A stretch of 55,680 bases of DNA from Pseudomonas akapageensis (lineage in GTDB: Bacteria > Pseudomonadota > Gammaproteobacteria > Pseudomonadales > Pseudomonadaceae), in contig NZ_VXCP01000050.1 in assembly GCF_011355085.1 (NCBI RefSeq), forward strand, positions 1 to 55,680, written 5' to 3'. Shown here piece after piece: positions 24,770 to 33,147 of this stretch. The notes under the pieces are model-generated. The model saw only the letters and a list, made by a program, of their open reading frames with translations. It was not told the DNA's origin and ran no database searches. Made by a program: the position numbers and the translations under genes. Position 1 is the stretch's first letter. Every line of letters begins with the position of its first letter.

Positions 24770-26575
24770 TCAGTAAGCCAGGCCGAAGTTCTCTTCGCTC
24801 ATGTCCATCAGGTTGTTGGCGCCTGACAGCATGGTGGCAACGTGAGTGCGGGTACGCGGCAGGATGCGCTGGAAGTAGAAGCGCGCAGTCTGCAGCTTGG
24901 CGGTGTAGAACGCCTCTTCGCTGGTGCCGGCAGCCAGTTTCTCGGCAGCCAGGCGAGCGATATCGGCCCAGAAGTAAGCCAGGCAGGCATAGCCGGAGTA
25001 CATCAGGTAGTCCACGGAAGCCGCGCCGACTTCTTCGCGATCTTTCATGGCAGCCATACCGACCTTCATGGTCAGCTCGCCCCACTCTTTGTTCAGCGCA
25101 GCCAACGGCTCGACGAACTCTTTGACCGCTTCGTTGCCTTCGTTGTTCTGGCAGAACTTGTGGACCATCTTGGTGAAGCCTTTCAGAGCCTCGCCTTGAG
25201 TCATCAGCACTTTACGGCCGAGCAGGTCCAGCGCCTGAACGCCGGTGGTGCCTTCGTACAGCATGGAAATGCGGCTATCGCGAACGTTCTGCTCCATGCC
25301 CCACTCGGCGATGAAGCCGTGGCCGCCGTAGATCTGCACGCCGTGGTTGGCCGCCTCGAAGCCCACTTCAGTCATGAAGGCCTTGGCGATCGGCGTCAGG
25401 AATGCCAACAGGGAATCAGCCTGCTTCTTCGCTGCTTCATCCTGGCTGTACTTGACGATATCGACCTGCTTGGCGGTGAAGTAGACCATCGCGCGGTTGC
25501 CTTCGGCGAACGCTTTCATGGTCAGCAACATGCGGCGCACATCAGGGTGCACGATGATCGGGTCGGCAGCCTTTTCCGGCGCTTTCGGGCCGGTCAGGGA
25601 ACGCATTTGCAGGCGGTCGCGAGCGTATTTCAGGCCACCCTGGAAGGCGACTTCGGCGTGCGCCAGGCCTTGCAGTGCAGTACCCAGACGTGCGGTGTTC
25701 ATGAAGGTGAACATGCAGTTCAGGCCTTTGTTCGCCGGGCCGATCAGGAAACCGGTGGCCGCGTCGAAGTTCATCACGCAGGTGGCGTTGCCGTGGATGC
25801 CCATCTTGTGTTCGATGGAGCCACAGCTCACGCCGTTGCGCTCACCAACAGTGCCGTCGGCGTTAGGCAGGAACTTGGGAACGATGAACAGGGAAATGCC
25901 TTTGGTGCCGGCAGGAGCATCGGGCAGGCGTGCCAGCACGATGTGGACGATGTTGCCGGCCATGTCGTGCTCACCGGCCGAGATGAAGATCTTGGTGCCG
26001 GTGACTTTGTAGCTGCCGTCAGCCTGTGGCTCGGCCTTGGTGCGCAGCATGCCCAGGTCGGTACCGCAGTGAGGCTCGGTCAGGCACATGGTGCCGGTCC
26101 ACTCTCCCGAAACCAGCTTGGTCAGGTAAGTCTCTTGCTGTTCGTGGGTGCCGTGCTCGGAAATGGTGTTCATGGCGCCGTGGGACAGGCCAGGGTACAT
26201 GCCCCAGGACCAGTTCGACTCGCCGACCATTTCGCTGATCGCCAGGCCCAGGGACTCCGGCAGGCCTTGGCCACCGTGGTCGACAGCGTGGGCCAGACTT
26301 GGCCAGCCACCTTCGACGAACTGGTTGTAGGCCTCCTTGAAGCCGGTTGGGGTTTTCACGCCCGACTCGCTCCAGGTGCAACCTTCCAGGTCCCCGACGC
26401 GGTTCAGCGGAGCCAACACCTGTTCACAAAACTTGGCGCCTTCTTCAAGAATGGCGTCAACCATGTCCTTGGTTGCGTCTTGGCAAGCCGGCAGGCTCTG
26501 ATAGTGCGCTTCGTAGCCGAGCAGCTCGTCACGAACGAAGCGAATATCACGCAAGGGGGCCTTGTATTCAGGCAT
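24770..26575 (-). CDS. Acyl-CoA dehydrogenase (paralogue 2), PsrA-type control
   Basis: This 601-residue acyl-CoA dehydrogenase is a full-length paralogue of the protein at 21245-23023, with the same blocks ('MCLTEPHCGTDLG', 'FISAGEHDMAGNIVHIVLARL', 'LYEGTTGVQALDLLGRKV'). I chose the ATG at 26575, which gives 'MPEYKAPLRDIRF', matching the paralogue's 'MADYKAPLRDMRF', and has GAGG upstream. It has its own strong promoter with two overlapping PsrA-like boxes, so it is probably induced by long-chain fatty acids. The sequence does not show its chain-length range. Confidence 0.92.
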   Translation of the reverse strand: MPEYKAPLRDIRFVRDELLGYEAHYQSLPACQDATKDMVDAILEEGAKFCEQVLAPLNRVGDLEGCTWSESGVKTPTGFKEAYNQFVEGGWPSLAHAVDHGGQGLPESLGLAISEMVGESNWSWGMYPGLSHGAMNTISEHGTHEQQETYLTKLVSGEWTGTMCLTEPHCGTDLGMLRTKAEPQADGSYKVTGTKIFISAGEHDMAGNIVHIVLARLPDAPAGTKGISLFIVPKFLPNADGTVGERNGVSCGSIEHKMGIHGNATCVMNFDAATGFLIGPANKGLNCMFTFMNTARLGTALQGLAHAEVAFQGGLKYARDRLQMRSLTGPKAPEKAADPIIVHPDVRRMLLTMKAFAEGNRAMVYFTAKQVDIVKYSQDEAAKKQADSLLAFLTPIAKAFMTEVGFEAANHGVQIYGGHGFIAEWGMEQNVRDSRISMLYEGTTGVQALDLLGRKVLMTQGEALKGFTKMVHKFCQNNEGNEAVKEFVEPLAALNKEWGELTMKVGMAAMKDREEVGAASVDYLMYSGYACLAYFWADIARLAAEKLAAGTSEEAFYTAKLQTARFYFQRILPRTRTHVATMLSGANNLMDMSEENFGLAY

Positions 26576-26649
26576 AGCGATAAACCTCTGCTGATGAATC
26601 CTGGATGGAGTGATCGCGAGAGACCGGGCAGCAGTGGCTGACAACCGGT

Positions 26650-26676
26650 CAAACAGTTGTTTGAAACATACGTTTA
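26650..26676 (-). promoter_or_regulatory. Tandem PsrA-type operator
   Basis: CAAAC-N4-GTTTG at 26650-26663 fits the known PsrA consensus (G/C AAAC N2-4 GTTT G/C) exactly. A second, GAAAC-N4-GTTTA at 26663-26676, overlaps it by one base and differs only in the last position. The second covers the -10 of the promoter at 26665-26693, and the first lies just downstream, a repressor layout. Confidence 0.7.
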
Positions 26677-26693
26677 CTCCAAATCCTTGTCAA
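26665..26693 (-). promoter_or_regulatory. Sigma-70 promoter of acyl-CoA dehydrogenase 2
   Basis: On the minus strand TTGACA (26693-26688) is perfect, the spacer is 17 bases and the -10 is TATGTT (26670-26665). It lies 90 bp before the start codon. Confidence 0.8.
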
Positions 26694-26805
26694 GCGTCAC
26701 TCGTACGAGCCGCGCGGCAAATGGCTGCAAAGCGCGCAAGTACAGGCCTCGCAGCCGCGTAGCAACGATATGGTGAATATATAAAGATTAGTTGAAAGCA
26801 GGATG

Positions 26806-26825
26806 AAAGAGCGCCAAGAGGGCGC
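26806..26825 (-). terminator. Probable terminator of the biotin operon
   Basis: On the minus strand GGCGCC/CTCTT/GGCGC forms a short stem (26825-26811) followed by TCTTTC. It lies about 40 bp after the bioD stop. The stem is only 5-6 bp, so it is weak. Confidence 0.45.
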
Positions 26826-26862
26826 CCTTCGAAGGATGAGTCAGGTGAATGTTTCGATCAGG

Positions 26863-27555
26863 CTAGACCAGATCGAGTTCCAGCAGATCCAGTTCCAGAT
26901 GACTGGCCACCACTTCTGGCGACACCACCTTGAGCTTGGGTACACGCCCCAGGCAAGGCGCGGGCAAGCGTTCGGCCAGCGTGGCGAGGTTTTCTTCCAG
27001 CCGCGCGGTCTTCCCATCGATGATATTCGCAACCCAGCCGGCCAGTTGCAGGCCGTCCTGGGCAATGGCTTCGGCGGTCAGCAAGGCATGGTTGATGCAA
27101 CCCAGGCGCACGCCCACCACCAAAATGACCGGCAATCCCAGGGCCATGGCCAGGTCGGACAGGTTGGCCTGGTTGGACAGCGGTACACGCCAGCCACCGG
27201 CGCCTTCGATCAGGGTGAAATCCGCCTCCCTGGCCAGTATGTCGCGCATCGGCCCAAGCAAGGATTGCACGTCAAGGACCACACCGGCCTCCCTTGCCGC
27301 CAGATGCGGCGCAATGGCCGGCTCGAAGGCAAACGGATTGATCTCTTCGTACTTCAGTTTTATCGAGCTTTCGTCCATCAATGCCAATGCGTCGGCGTTG
27401 CGCAGGCCCTTGGGGGTGACATCGCAACCGGATGCCACCGGCTTGGCGCCGAGGGTTGAAAGTCCATTCAAACTCGCGGCATGCAGCAGGCCTGATGCAA
27501 TCGTCGTCTTGCCGACGTCCGTGTCAGTGCCTGCGATGAAGTAGGCAGCGCTCAT
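26863..27555 (-). CDS. bioD: Dethiobiotin synthetase
   Basis: This 230-residue enzyme closes the ureido ring of dethiobiotin from diaminopelargonate, CO2 and ATP. The P-loop 'GTDTDVGKTT' is at residues 9-18 and the 'EGAGGWRVPL' signature is in the middle. It is the last gene of bioB-F-H-C-D and starts 10 bp after bioC. Confidence 0.95.
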   Translation of the reverse strand: MSAAYFIAGTDTDVGKTTIASGLLHAASLNGLSTLGAKPVASGCDVTPKGLRNADALALMDESSIKLKYEEINPFAFEPAIAPHLAAREAGVVLDVQSLLGPMRDILAREADFTLIEGAGGWRVPLSNQANLSDLAMALGLPVILVVGVRLGCINHALLTAEAIAQDGLQLAGWVANIIDGKTARLEENLATLAERLPAPCLGRVPKLKVVSPEVVASHLELDLLELDLV

Positions 27556-27565
27556 TTCGGTCCCC

Positions 27566-28381
27566 TTATGCTATCGGCTTGTGCAGTACGGCATAGACCA
27601 CCTGGTAGGTTGCTGGCAAACCCTGGCTTTGTCGAAAGCCTTCATAGGCCTGCCGCAACCCCATCATACGCGCTCTGCCGGTCAACCCCCCAGGTCTTCC
27701 CGGGTTGAGGTTGTGGGCACCCAGCGCCTTGAGCTCATGAGTCAGGCCACGCAAGTCAGGGTAGTACAGCACATGCGGCCGCGACTCGAGGCTGAGCACC
27801 TGCAAACCACTGTTTTCACACAGCCGCTGATAATCCTCCAGACGCCGGAAACGATTGACATGCACCATACCGTCGACGGCTTGCCAACTCTCGCGCAGCT
27901 CATACAGCGTACCGACGCAGAGGCTGGCGAACGCCATGACGCCACCCGGTTGCAAGACGCGCAGCCCTTCCCGAAGCACGGCGGCAAAGTCGGCGCACCA
28001 CTGCACGGCCAGGCTGGAAAACAGCAACTGGCAGCTCTGTGACTGCAATGGCAGGCGCTCGGCATCGCCGACAATGTAATGCTCCGCACCACCCTGAGGG
28101 CGTGCATGCCGGAGCATGCCTTCGGCGATGTCCAGGGCGACACCATGACTGCTCGGGTAGGTGCTGGCCAGGACGCGACTGAAGTAACCGGTGCCGCTGC
28201 CAAGATCGAGCCAGCGTTCTGGCTGCAGGTCCTGCGGTAAGCGTGCAAGTAACTCCGCACCCACCGCACGCTGCAATTCGGCGACGCTGTCGTAGCTGGT
28301 GGCCGCGCGGGAAAAGGACGCCGCCACCTGGCGCTTGTCTGGCAGGCTGCCGGGCAAACCCGGCGTAGAGAGATCAGTCAT
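27566..28381 (-). CDS. bioC: Malonyl-ACP O-methyltransferase
   Basis: This 271-residue SAM-dependent methyltransferase methylates malonyl-ACP to start pimelate synthesis. The SAM motif 'WLDLGSGTGYFSRVLA' is near residue 56. I chose the ATG at 28381, which overlaps the bioH stop by 8 bases and gives the normal length; an in-frame ATG 12 bases upstream (28393) is possible. Confidence 0.93.
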   Translation of the reverse strand: MTDLSTPGLPGSLPDKRQVAASFSRAATSYDSVAELQRAVGAELLARLPQDLQPERWLDLGSGTGYFSRVLASTYPSSHGVALDIAEGMLRHARPQGGAEHYIVGDAERLPLQSQSCQLLFSSLAVQWCADFAAVLREGLRVLQPGGVMAFASLCVGTLYELRESWQAVDGMVHVNRFRRLEDYQRLCENSGLQVLSLESRPHVLYYPDLRGLTHELKALGAHNLNPGRPGGLTGRARMMGLRQAYEGFRQSQGLPATYQVVYAVLHKPIA

Positions 28382-29105
28382 CACCGGACTCATGCAAGAA
28401 GGCCTGGATAGCCGCAGCCAGTTCATGGGGCGCCTCCAGAAGGAGTGCGTGGGAAGCCTGTTCGATCAGGCCGACTTCAACATCCGGCAGCAGCGCCAGC
28501 AACTCGCCAGCTACCTCGGCAGGGACGAGACCGTCCGCGCCCGCAAAAAGGTGCAGTTGCGGGCCACTGAAGGCCTGCAACGCCCGGCGGGTATCGAGCT
28601 GCGCCAATACGGCCAGTCCATATTCCAGACTCGCCGCAGGTGCATGCGGCGCAGCGCTATTGAGCAGACGCGCCAGCCCTCGCGCATCTTGCGCGCCTTG
28701 CGCACACAGCAAGGCAAATCGCTTGAGGGTCGCATGGGGCTCACTTCGGCAGCCTTGCAAGAACGCCTCGAAGGTTTCGCTGGCCATGGCGTGCGGCCAG
28801 TCGGCGCGCGCGACAAAACAGGGATTGCTCGCCAGGGTCAGCAAGCCGCAGCAACGATCACCGCGACGGGCCGCCAGCTCGCTGGCCAGCATGCCACCCA
28901 ATGACCAACCGCCCAGCCAGACGTTGTCGGGCAAGGTGGCATCCAATTCGTCGAGCCAGTCGCTCGGGTCGCTGGACGCGAGCTCCGGCAACGGCTCGAT
29001 CTCGACCCGCAAATGCTCGTCCAGCCCCTGCAGTGCGGCGGCCAGAGGTTCGAGCGGCGAGATGCCCAGGCCCCAGCCCGGCAGCAAGACAAGTTGATCA
29101 CGCAT
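28374..29105 (-). CDS. bioH: Pimeloyl-ACP methyl ester carboxylesterase
   Basis: This 243-residue alpha/beta hydrolase removes the methyl ester from pimeloyl-ACP, ending the BioC-initiated cycle. The triad is Ser68 in 'GWSLGG', Asp191 in 'AGADGLVP' and His219 in 'QASHALLLEAP'. It overlaps bioF by 8 bases and bioC by 8 bases, so all are translationally coupled. Confidence 0.93.
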   Translation of the reverse strand: MRDQLVLLPGWGLGISPLEPLAAALQGLDEHLRVEIEPLPELASSDPSDWLDELDATLPDNVWLGGWSLGGMLASELAARRGDRCCGLLTLASNPCFVARADWPHAMASETFEAFLQGCRSEPHATLKRFALLCAQGAQDARGLARLLNSAAPHAPAASLEYGLAVLAQLDTRRALQAFSGPQLHLFAGADGLVPAEVAGELLALLPDVEVGLIEQASHALLLEAPHELAAAIQAFLHESGDD

Positions 29106-30270
29106 CGCCTGGCTCCAGCAGCGGGTAACACTCGGCAAGCGCGTTCAACAATAGTTGCACTTGCGCTTCGCTGTGGGCGGCGGACAAGGTGACCCGCAGC
29201 CGGGCGCTGCCCGCTGGAACCGTCGGTGGACGAATAGCCGTGACCAGCAGGCCGCGTTCACGCAACATCTGCGACAGGCGCAAGGCGCGCTCGCTCTCAC
29301 CGATCATGATCGGCTGGATTGGCGTGAAGCTGTCCATCAACTCGAGCCCGATCTGCTCGGCGCCGGCACGGAACTGCCGGACCAGACTCGCCAGATGCTC
29401 GCGCCGCCAGTGTTCGCTACGCAGCAGTTCAAGACTTTTCAGGGTGGCGCACGCCAGCGCAGGTGGCTGACTGGTGGTGTAGATATAGGGGCGAGCGAAC
29501 TGGATCATGCTTTCGATCAAGTCTTCGCTACCGGCCACGAAGGCGCCAGCAGTACCGAACGCCTTGCCCAGGGTACCGACCAGCACCGGCACATCGTCCT
29601 GACTCAGGCCAAAGTGTTCGACGATCCCGCCGCCGTTTGCACCCAGCGGGCCGAAGCCGTGAGCGTCATCGACCATCAGCCAGGCGCCCTTGGCACGGGC
29701 AACCCGGGCCAGCGCCGGCAAGTCAGCCACATCGCCATCCATGCTGAACACCCCGTCGGTCACCACCAGGGTATTGCCGCAGGCTTTTTCCAGGCGATTG
29801 GCGAGGCTCTCGGCATCGTTGTGCAGGTAGCGACTGAAACGCGCGCCGCTGAGCAGGCCGGCATCGAGCAAGGAAGCGTGATTGAGGCGGTCTTCGAGCA
29901 CCGTATCGCCCTGCCCGACCAGCGCCGTTACCGCCCCCAGGTTAGCCATGTAGCCTGTTGAAAAGAGCAAGGCACGCGGACGGCCTGTGAGATCGGCCAA
30001 TGCCTCTTCCAGGGCATGGTGCGGGCCGCTGTGGCCAATCACCAGATGCGAAGCCCCGCCGCCAACGCCCCAGCGCTCGGCACCGTCGCGCCAGGCCCTG
30101 ATGACCTCGGGATGGTTGGCCAGGCCCAGGTAATCGTTGTTGCAGAAGGCCAACAGCGGCTGACCATCGACCACCACCTCAGGCCCCTGCGGGCTCTCGA
30201 GCAGTGGCCGCTGACGGTACAGCGAGGCGGCGCGACGTTCTTCCAGTCGCGCACGAAGATCGAAAGTCAT
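29098..30270 (-). CDS. bioF: 8-amino-7-oxononanoate synthase
   Basis: This 390-residue PLP enzyme condenses pimeloyl-ACP with alanine. The PLP lysine is Lys236 in 'VGTLGKAFG', and 'DDAHGFGPLG' at 201-210 is the cofactor-contacting stretch. I chose the ATG at 30270 ('MTFDLRARLEE'), 7 bp after the bioB stop. The aminotransferase bioA is not in this operon and must be elsewhere. Confidence 0.95.
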   Translation of the reverse strand: MTFDLRARLEERRAASLYRQRPLLESPQGPEVVVDGQPLLAFCNNDYLGLANHPEVIRAWRDGAERWGVGGGASHLVIGHSGPHHALEEALADLTGRPRALLFSTGYMANLGAVTALVGQGDTVLEDRLNHASLLDAGLLSGARFSRYLHNDAESLANRLEKACGNTLVVTDGVFSMDGDVADLPALARVARAKGAWLMVDDAHGFGPLGANGGGIVEHFGLSQDDVPVLVGTLGKAFGTAGAFVAGSEDLIESMIQFARPYIYTTSQPPALACATLKSLELLRSEHWRREHLASLVRQFRAGAEQIGLELMDSFTPIQPIMIGESERALRLSQMLRERGLLVTAIRPPTVPAGSARLRVTLSAAHSEAQVQLLLNALAECYPLLEPGDA

Positions 30271-30277
30271 ACGCGCC

Positions 30278-31336
30278 TCAGGCAGAAGCGGCGTTGTAAA
30301 ACATCTCGCTGCTCTTCTGCTCGACCAGCGCCTGCTCGATCGCCGCCTGATGCACTTCATCGGCGTGCTCTTCGCGCGCTTCAGGCAGGATGCCCAGGCG
30401 CGAGAACAGTTGCATGTCCTTGTCGGCCTGAGGGTTGGCGGTGGTCAGCAGTTTTTCGCCGTAGAAAATCGAGTTGGCACCAGCGAAGAAGGCCAGGGCC
30501 TGCATCTGCTCGTTCATCGCCTCGCGACCGGCCGACAGCCGCACATGGGATTTGGGCATGAGAATGCGGGCCACGGCGAGCATGCGGATGAAGTCGAACG
30601 GATCCACATCATCGGCGTTTTCCAGCGGCGTACCGGCCACCTTCACCAGCATGTTGATCGGCACGGACTCGGGGTGTTCCGGCAGGTTGGCCAATTGAAT
30701 CAACAGGCCTGCGCGATCGTCCAGCGATTCGCCCAAGCCCAGGATGCCGCCGGAGCAGATCTTCATCCCGGCATCGCGTACGTAGGCCAGGGTCTGCAGG
30801 CGCTCACTGTAGGTGCGGGTGGTGATGATGCTGCCGTAGAACTCCGGCGAGGTATCGAGGTTGTGGTTGTAGTAGTCCAGGCCGGCTTCGGCCAGAGCGA
30901 CGGTCTGGTCCTGATCCAGGCGGCCGAGGGTCATGCAGGTCTCAAGCCCCATGGCCTTGACGCCTTTGACCATCTCCAGCACGTATGGCATGTCCTTGGC
31001 CGATGGATGCTTCCAGGCCGCGCCCATGCAGAAACGGGTGGAACCGATGGCCTTGGCGCGAGCAGCCTCTTCGAGGACCTTCTGCACCTCCATCAGCTTT
31101 TCTTTTTCAAGGCCGGTGTTGTAGTGACCGGACTGCGGACAATATTTGCAATCTTCCGGGCACGCCCCGGTCTTGATCGACAGCAAGGTCGAAACCTGCA
31201 CGCGATTGGCGTCGAAATGCGCCCGGTGCACGGTCTGCGCCTGAAACAGCAAATCGTTGAAGGGCTGGACGAAGAGGGCCTTGACCTCGGCCAGGGTCCA
31301 GTCGTGACGCAGATTTGCAGTTGTGCTGGCGCTCAT
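30278..31336 (-). CDS. bioB: Biotin synthase
   Basis: This 352-residue radical SAM enzyme inserts sulfur into dethiobiotin. The SAM cluster cysteines are Cys59, Cys63 and Cys66 ('CPEDCKYC'). The family blocks 'YNHNLDTSPEFY' and 'SAGREAMNEQMQALAFFAGANSIF' (in parts) are present. It is the first gene of the leftward operon. The ATG at 31336 is preceded by CAAGGAATCGCCC. A BirA-type operator lies 97 bp upstream. Confidence 0.96.
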   Translation of the reverse strand: MSASTTANLRHDWTLAEVKALFVQPFNDLLFQAQTVHRAHFDANRVQVSTLLSIKTGACPEDCKYCPQSGHYNTGLEKEKLMEVQKVLEEAARAKAIGSTRFCMGAAWKHPSAKDMPYVLEMVKGVKAMGLETCMTLGRLDQDQTVALAEAGLDYYNHNLDTSPEFYGSIITTRTYSERLQTLAYVRDAGMKICSGGILGLGESLDDRAGLLIQLANLPEHPESVPINMLVKVAGTPLENADDVDPFDFIRMLAVARILMPKSHVRLSAGREAMNEQMQALAFFAGANSIFYGEKLLTTANPQADKDMQLFSRLGILPEAREEHADEVHQAAIEQALVEQKSSEMFYNAASA

Positions 31337-31411
31337 GGGCGATTCCTTGATTATGCTTGGACTGGCGCCAGGGGCAGGGAAAGCCCACAGGCGCAACACG
31401 GATATGCGGCA

Positions 31412-31439
31412 TATTTAAGGAAGAGCCATGCGCTGTCAA
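31412..31439 (-). promoter_or_regulatory. Promoter of the biotin operon
   Basis: On the minus strand the -35 is a perfect TTGACA (31439-31434), the spacer is 16 bases and the -10 is TAAATA (31417-31412). The -35 lies inside the right half of the BirA-type operator. Confidence 0.75.
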
Positions 31440-32165
31440 CCACCACCAAACAAGCTGGTTTACATCTGCACAAAAAACAACCAATCATGTTTGCTGTGCA
31501 ATGAAAGCACTGACAACCCTTATCCCCTCTGCGTTCCTTGCGAGGCCGAGCTGCCCTGGTTGCACGAGCACTGCCAGGTGTGTGCCCTACCCTTGCCCTT
31601 CGCCGGCCTGACCTGTGGCCAGTGCAGCAAACACCCACCGGCGTTCGAACGAGTCGAGGCGCCCTGGTATTACGGCTTCCCCATCGACGCGCTGATCACC
31701 CGTTTCAAGCACAACAGCCGCTGGCCATTCGGCAGGCTGCTGGCGGAGCTGCTTGGCCACTGGCTTGAACACAGCTTCGATGAAGGTTTGCCACGACCAC
31801 AGCGTTTGTTGCCGGTGCCCATGGCCCGCAAGCGCTTGCGCCAACGGGGTTTCAACCAGGCGGCCATGCTGGCGAACTGGTTGAGCGCCAGCCTGGATAT
31901 TACCTGCGACGAGCACCTGCTGTTGCGCTCGCGTGAGACCCAGGCCCAACAGGACCTGGACGCCCTGGCGCGCAAGCGCAACCTGCGCCATGCCTTTGCC
32001 CTGGCCCCGGGTGCGCAGGTCAAGGGGATGCACCTGGCACTGGTCGATGATGTCCTGACCACCGGCGCCACGGCGGATGCCCTGGCCCGCCTGCTGATCG
32101 ACGCCGGCGCAGCAAGGGTCGATGTGTATTGCCTGGCCCGCACGCCCAAACCCGGTAGCACTTGA
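31428..32165 (+). CDS. comF: ComF family phosphoribosyltransferase-like protein
   Basis: This 245-residue protein has an N-terminal zinc-binding cysteine cluster (CxxC pairs in 'CLLCNES', 'LCVPCEAELPW', 'CQVCALPLP', 'CGQCSKHP'). A C-terminal phosphoribosyltransferase fold has the PRPP motif 'LALVDDVLTTGATADA'. ComF proteins take part in DNA uptake, and the exact activity is unsettled. The ATG at 31428 has GGAAGAG upstream. Its first 13 codons overlap the BirA-type operator and the -35 of the divergent biotin promoter, so the two transcription units share control DNA. Confidence 0.88.
   Translation: MRCQPPPNKLVYICTKNNQSCLLCNESTDNPYPLCVPCEAELPWLHEHCQVCALPLPFAGLTCGQCSKHPPAFERVEAPWYYGFPIDALITRFKHNSRWPFGRLLAELLGHWLEHSFDEGLPRPQRLLPVPMARKRLRQRGFNQAAMLANWLSASLDITCDEHLLLRSRETQAQQDLDALARKRNLRHAFALAPGAQVKGMHLALVDDVLTTGATADALARLLIDAGAARVDVYCLARTPKPGST
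31433..31465. promoter_or_regulatory. BirA-type operator of the biotin operon
   Basis: On the minus strand ATGTAAACC, 15 bases, then GGTTGACAG. This matches the proteobacterial BirA consensus TTGTAAACC-N14-16-GGTTTACAA at 8/9 and 7/9 positions. The site lies over the -35 of the bioB promoter, suitable for biotin-dependent repression. It lies within the comF coding start. Confidence 0.75.
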
Positions 32166-32220
32166 CTTGCCCTGGGTCGGCGGGCACTTTCGTGGCAGAT
32201 ACTTCTGGATTGCTCCCCCC

Positions 32221-32967
32221 ATGTCTTTGCCCGCCCTGTTGACCCAACACATCGTTCGCCGCCCGCAGCGCATCGCCCTGCTGCAGCACATCGCCGAACA
32301 AGGCTCGATCACCCGCGCTGCCAAGAGTGCAGGCCTGAGCTACAAGGCGGCCTGGGATGCCATCGATGAGCTGAACAACCTGGCGAGCCAGCCGCTGGTC
32401 GAACGTAGCGTCGGTGGGCGTGGCGGCGGTGGCGCCAGGTTGTCGGCCGAGGGCGAACGGGTGCTGCGCCTGTATCAGCGCTTGCAAGCCTTGCAGGCAC
32501 AAATTCTCGAGGCCGCCGAGGACGCCAGCGACCTGGACCTGCTCGGCCGCTTGATGCTGCGCACCAGTGCCCGTAATCAGCTACAGGGCCGCATCAGCGC
32601 CATTACCGCCCATGGCCGCAATGACCTGATTGGCCTGGAACTGGCGCAGGGGTTGAGCATTGATGCGCAGATCACCCACGAAAGTACGATGCGGCTGGAA
32701 CTGGAGGTCGGCACCCAGGTGGTCGCGTTGATCAAGGCCGGCTGGCTGCAAGTGCTCGCGGCCGATGAGGTGGCTAGCCCCGGCAACAACTGCCTGAGCG
32801 GACAGGTCGAGGAGATCCTCGAGGATGACGAGGGGCCCAATGAAGTACGTATTGGCCTGGCCAATGGGCAGACCTTGTGTGCGGTGAGTTCGCAGCGGTT
32901 GCAGGTGGGGAGTGAGGTGAAGGTGGAGTTTTCACCGTCCTCTGTGTTGCTTGGTATTTCTGTGTAA
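32221..32967 (+). CDS. ModE-type regulator with TOBE domains
   Basis: This 248-residue protein has the ModE helix-turn-helix ('LLQHIAEQGSITRAAKSAGL') and 'SYKAAWDAIDELNNL', then two molybdate-binding TOBE domains in the C-terminal half. ModE proteins sense molybdate. No modABC genes are adjacent, so the targets are distant. It starts 55 bp after comF; the ATG at 32221 gives the normal length. Confidence 0.88.
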   Translation: MSLPALLTQHIVRRPQRIALLQHIAEQGSITRAAKSAGLSYKAAWDAIDELNNLASQPLVERSVGGRGGGGARLSAEGERVLRLYQRLQALQAQILEAAEDASDLDLLGRLMLRTSARNQLQGRISAITAHGRNDLIGLELAQGLSIDAQITHESTMRLELEVGTQVVALIKAGWLQVLAADEVASPGNNCLSGQVEEILEDDEGPNEVRIGLANGQTLCAVSSQRLQVGSEVKVEFSPSSVLLGISV

Positions 32968-32975
32968 AAGCTGAT

Positions 32976-33068
32976 GGCCTCATCGCTGGCAAGCCAGCTC
33001 CCACAGATATCCAGTTCCCACAGGTGTGAAGTGAACTCTGTGGGAGCGGGCTTGCCAGCGATAGGGCC
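32976..33068. repeat. REP pair (GGCAAGCC...type)
   Basis: An inverted pair of 'ATCGCTGGCAAGCC.GCTCCCACAG' units is separated by about 30 bp. It is the same family as 8027-8103 and 46282-46383, and lies between the ModE-type gene and phoX. Confidence 0.8.
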
Positions 33069-33086
33069 GTCTAGACAACACACCAA

Positions 33087-33104
33087 CTGCCACAAAACCG
33101 TCAC
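33087..33104 (+). promoter_or_regulatory. Possible Pho box upstream of phoX
   Basis: CTGCCAC-AAAA-CCGTCAC is two 7-base repeats spaced by four A, each 5/7 to the PhoB consensus CTGTCAT. It lies 44 bp before the phoX start. Match and position are fair; no -10 was fixed. Confidence 0.45.
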
Positions 33105-33147
33105 ACCCCATGACTAAGGTGACTGCCAAATCCGCAGGGAGCCTGGC

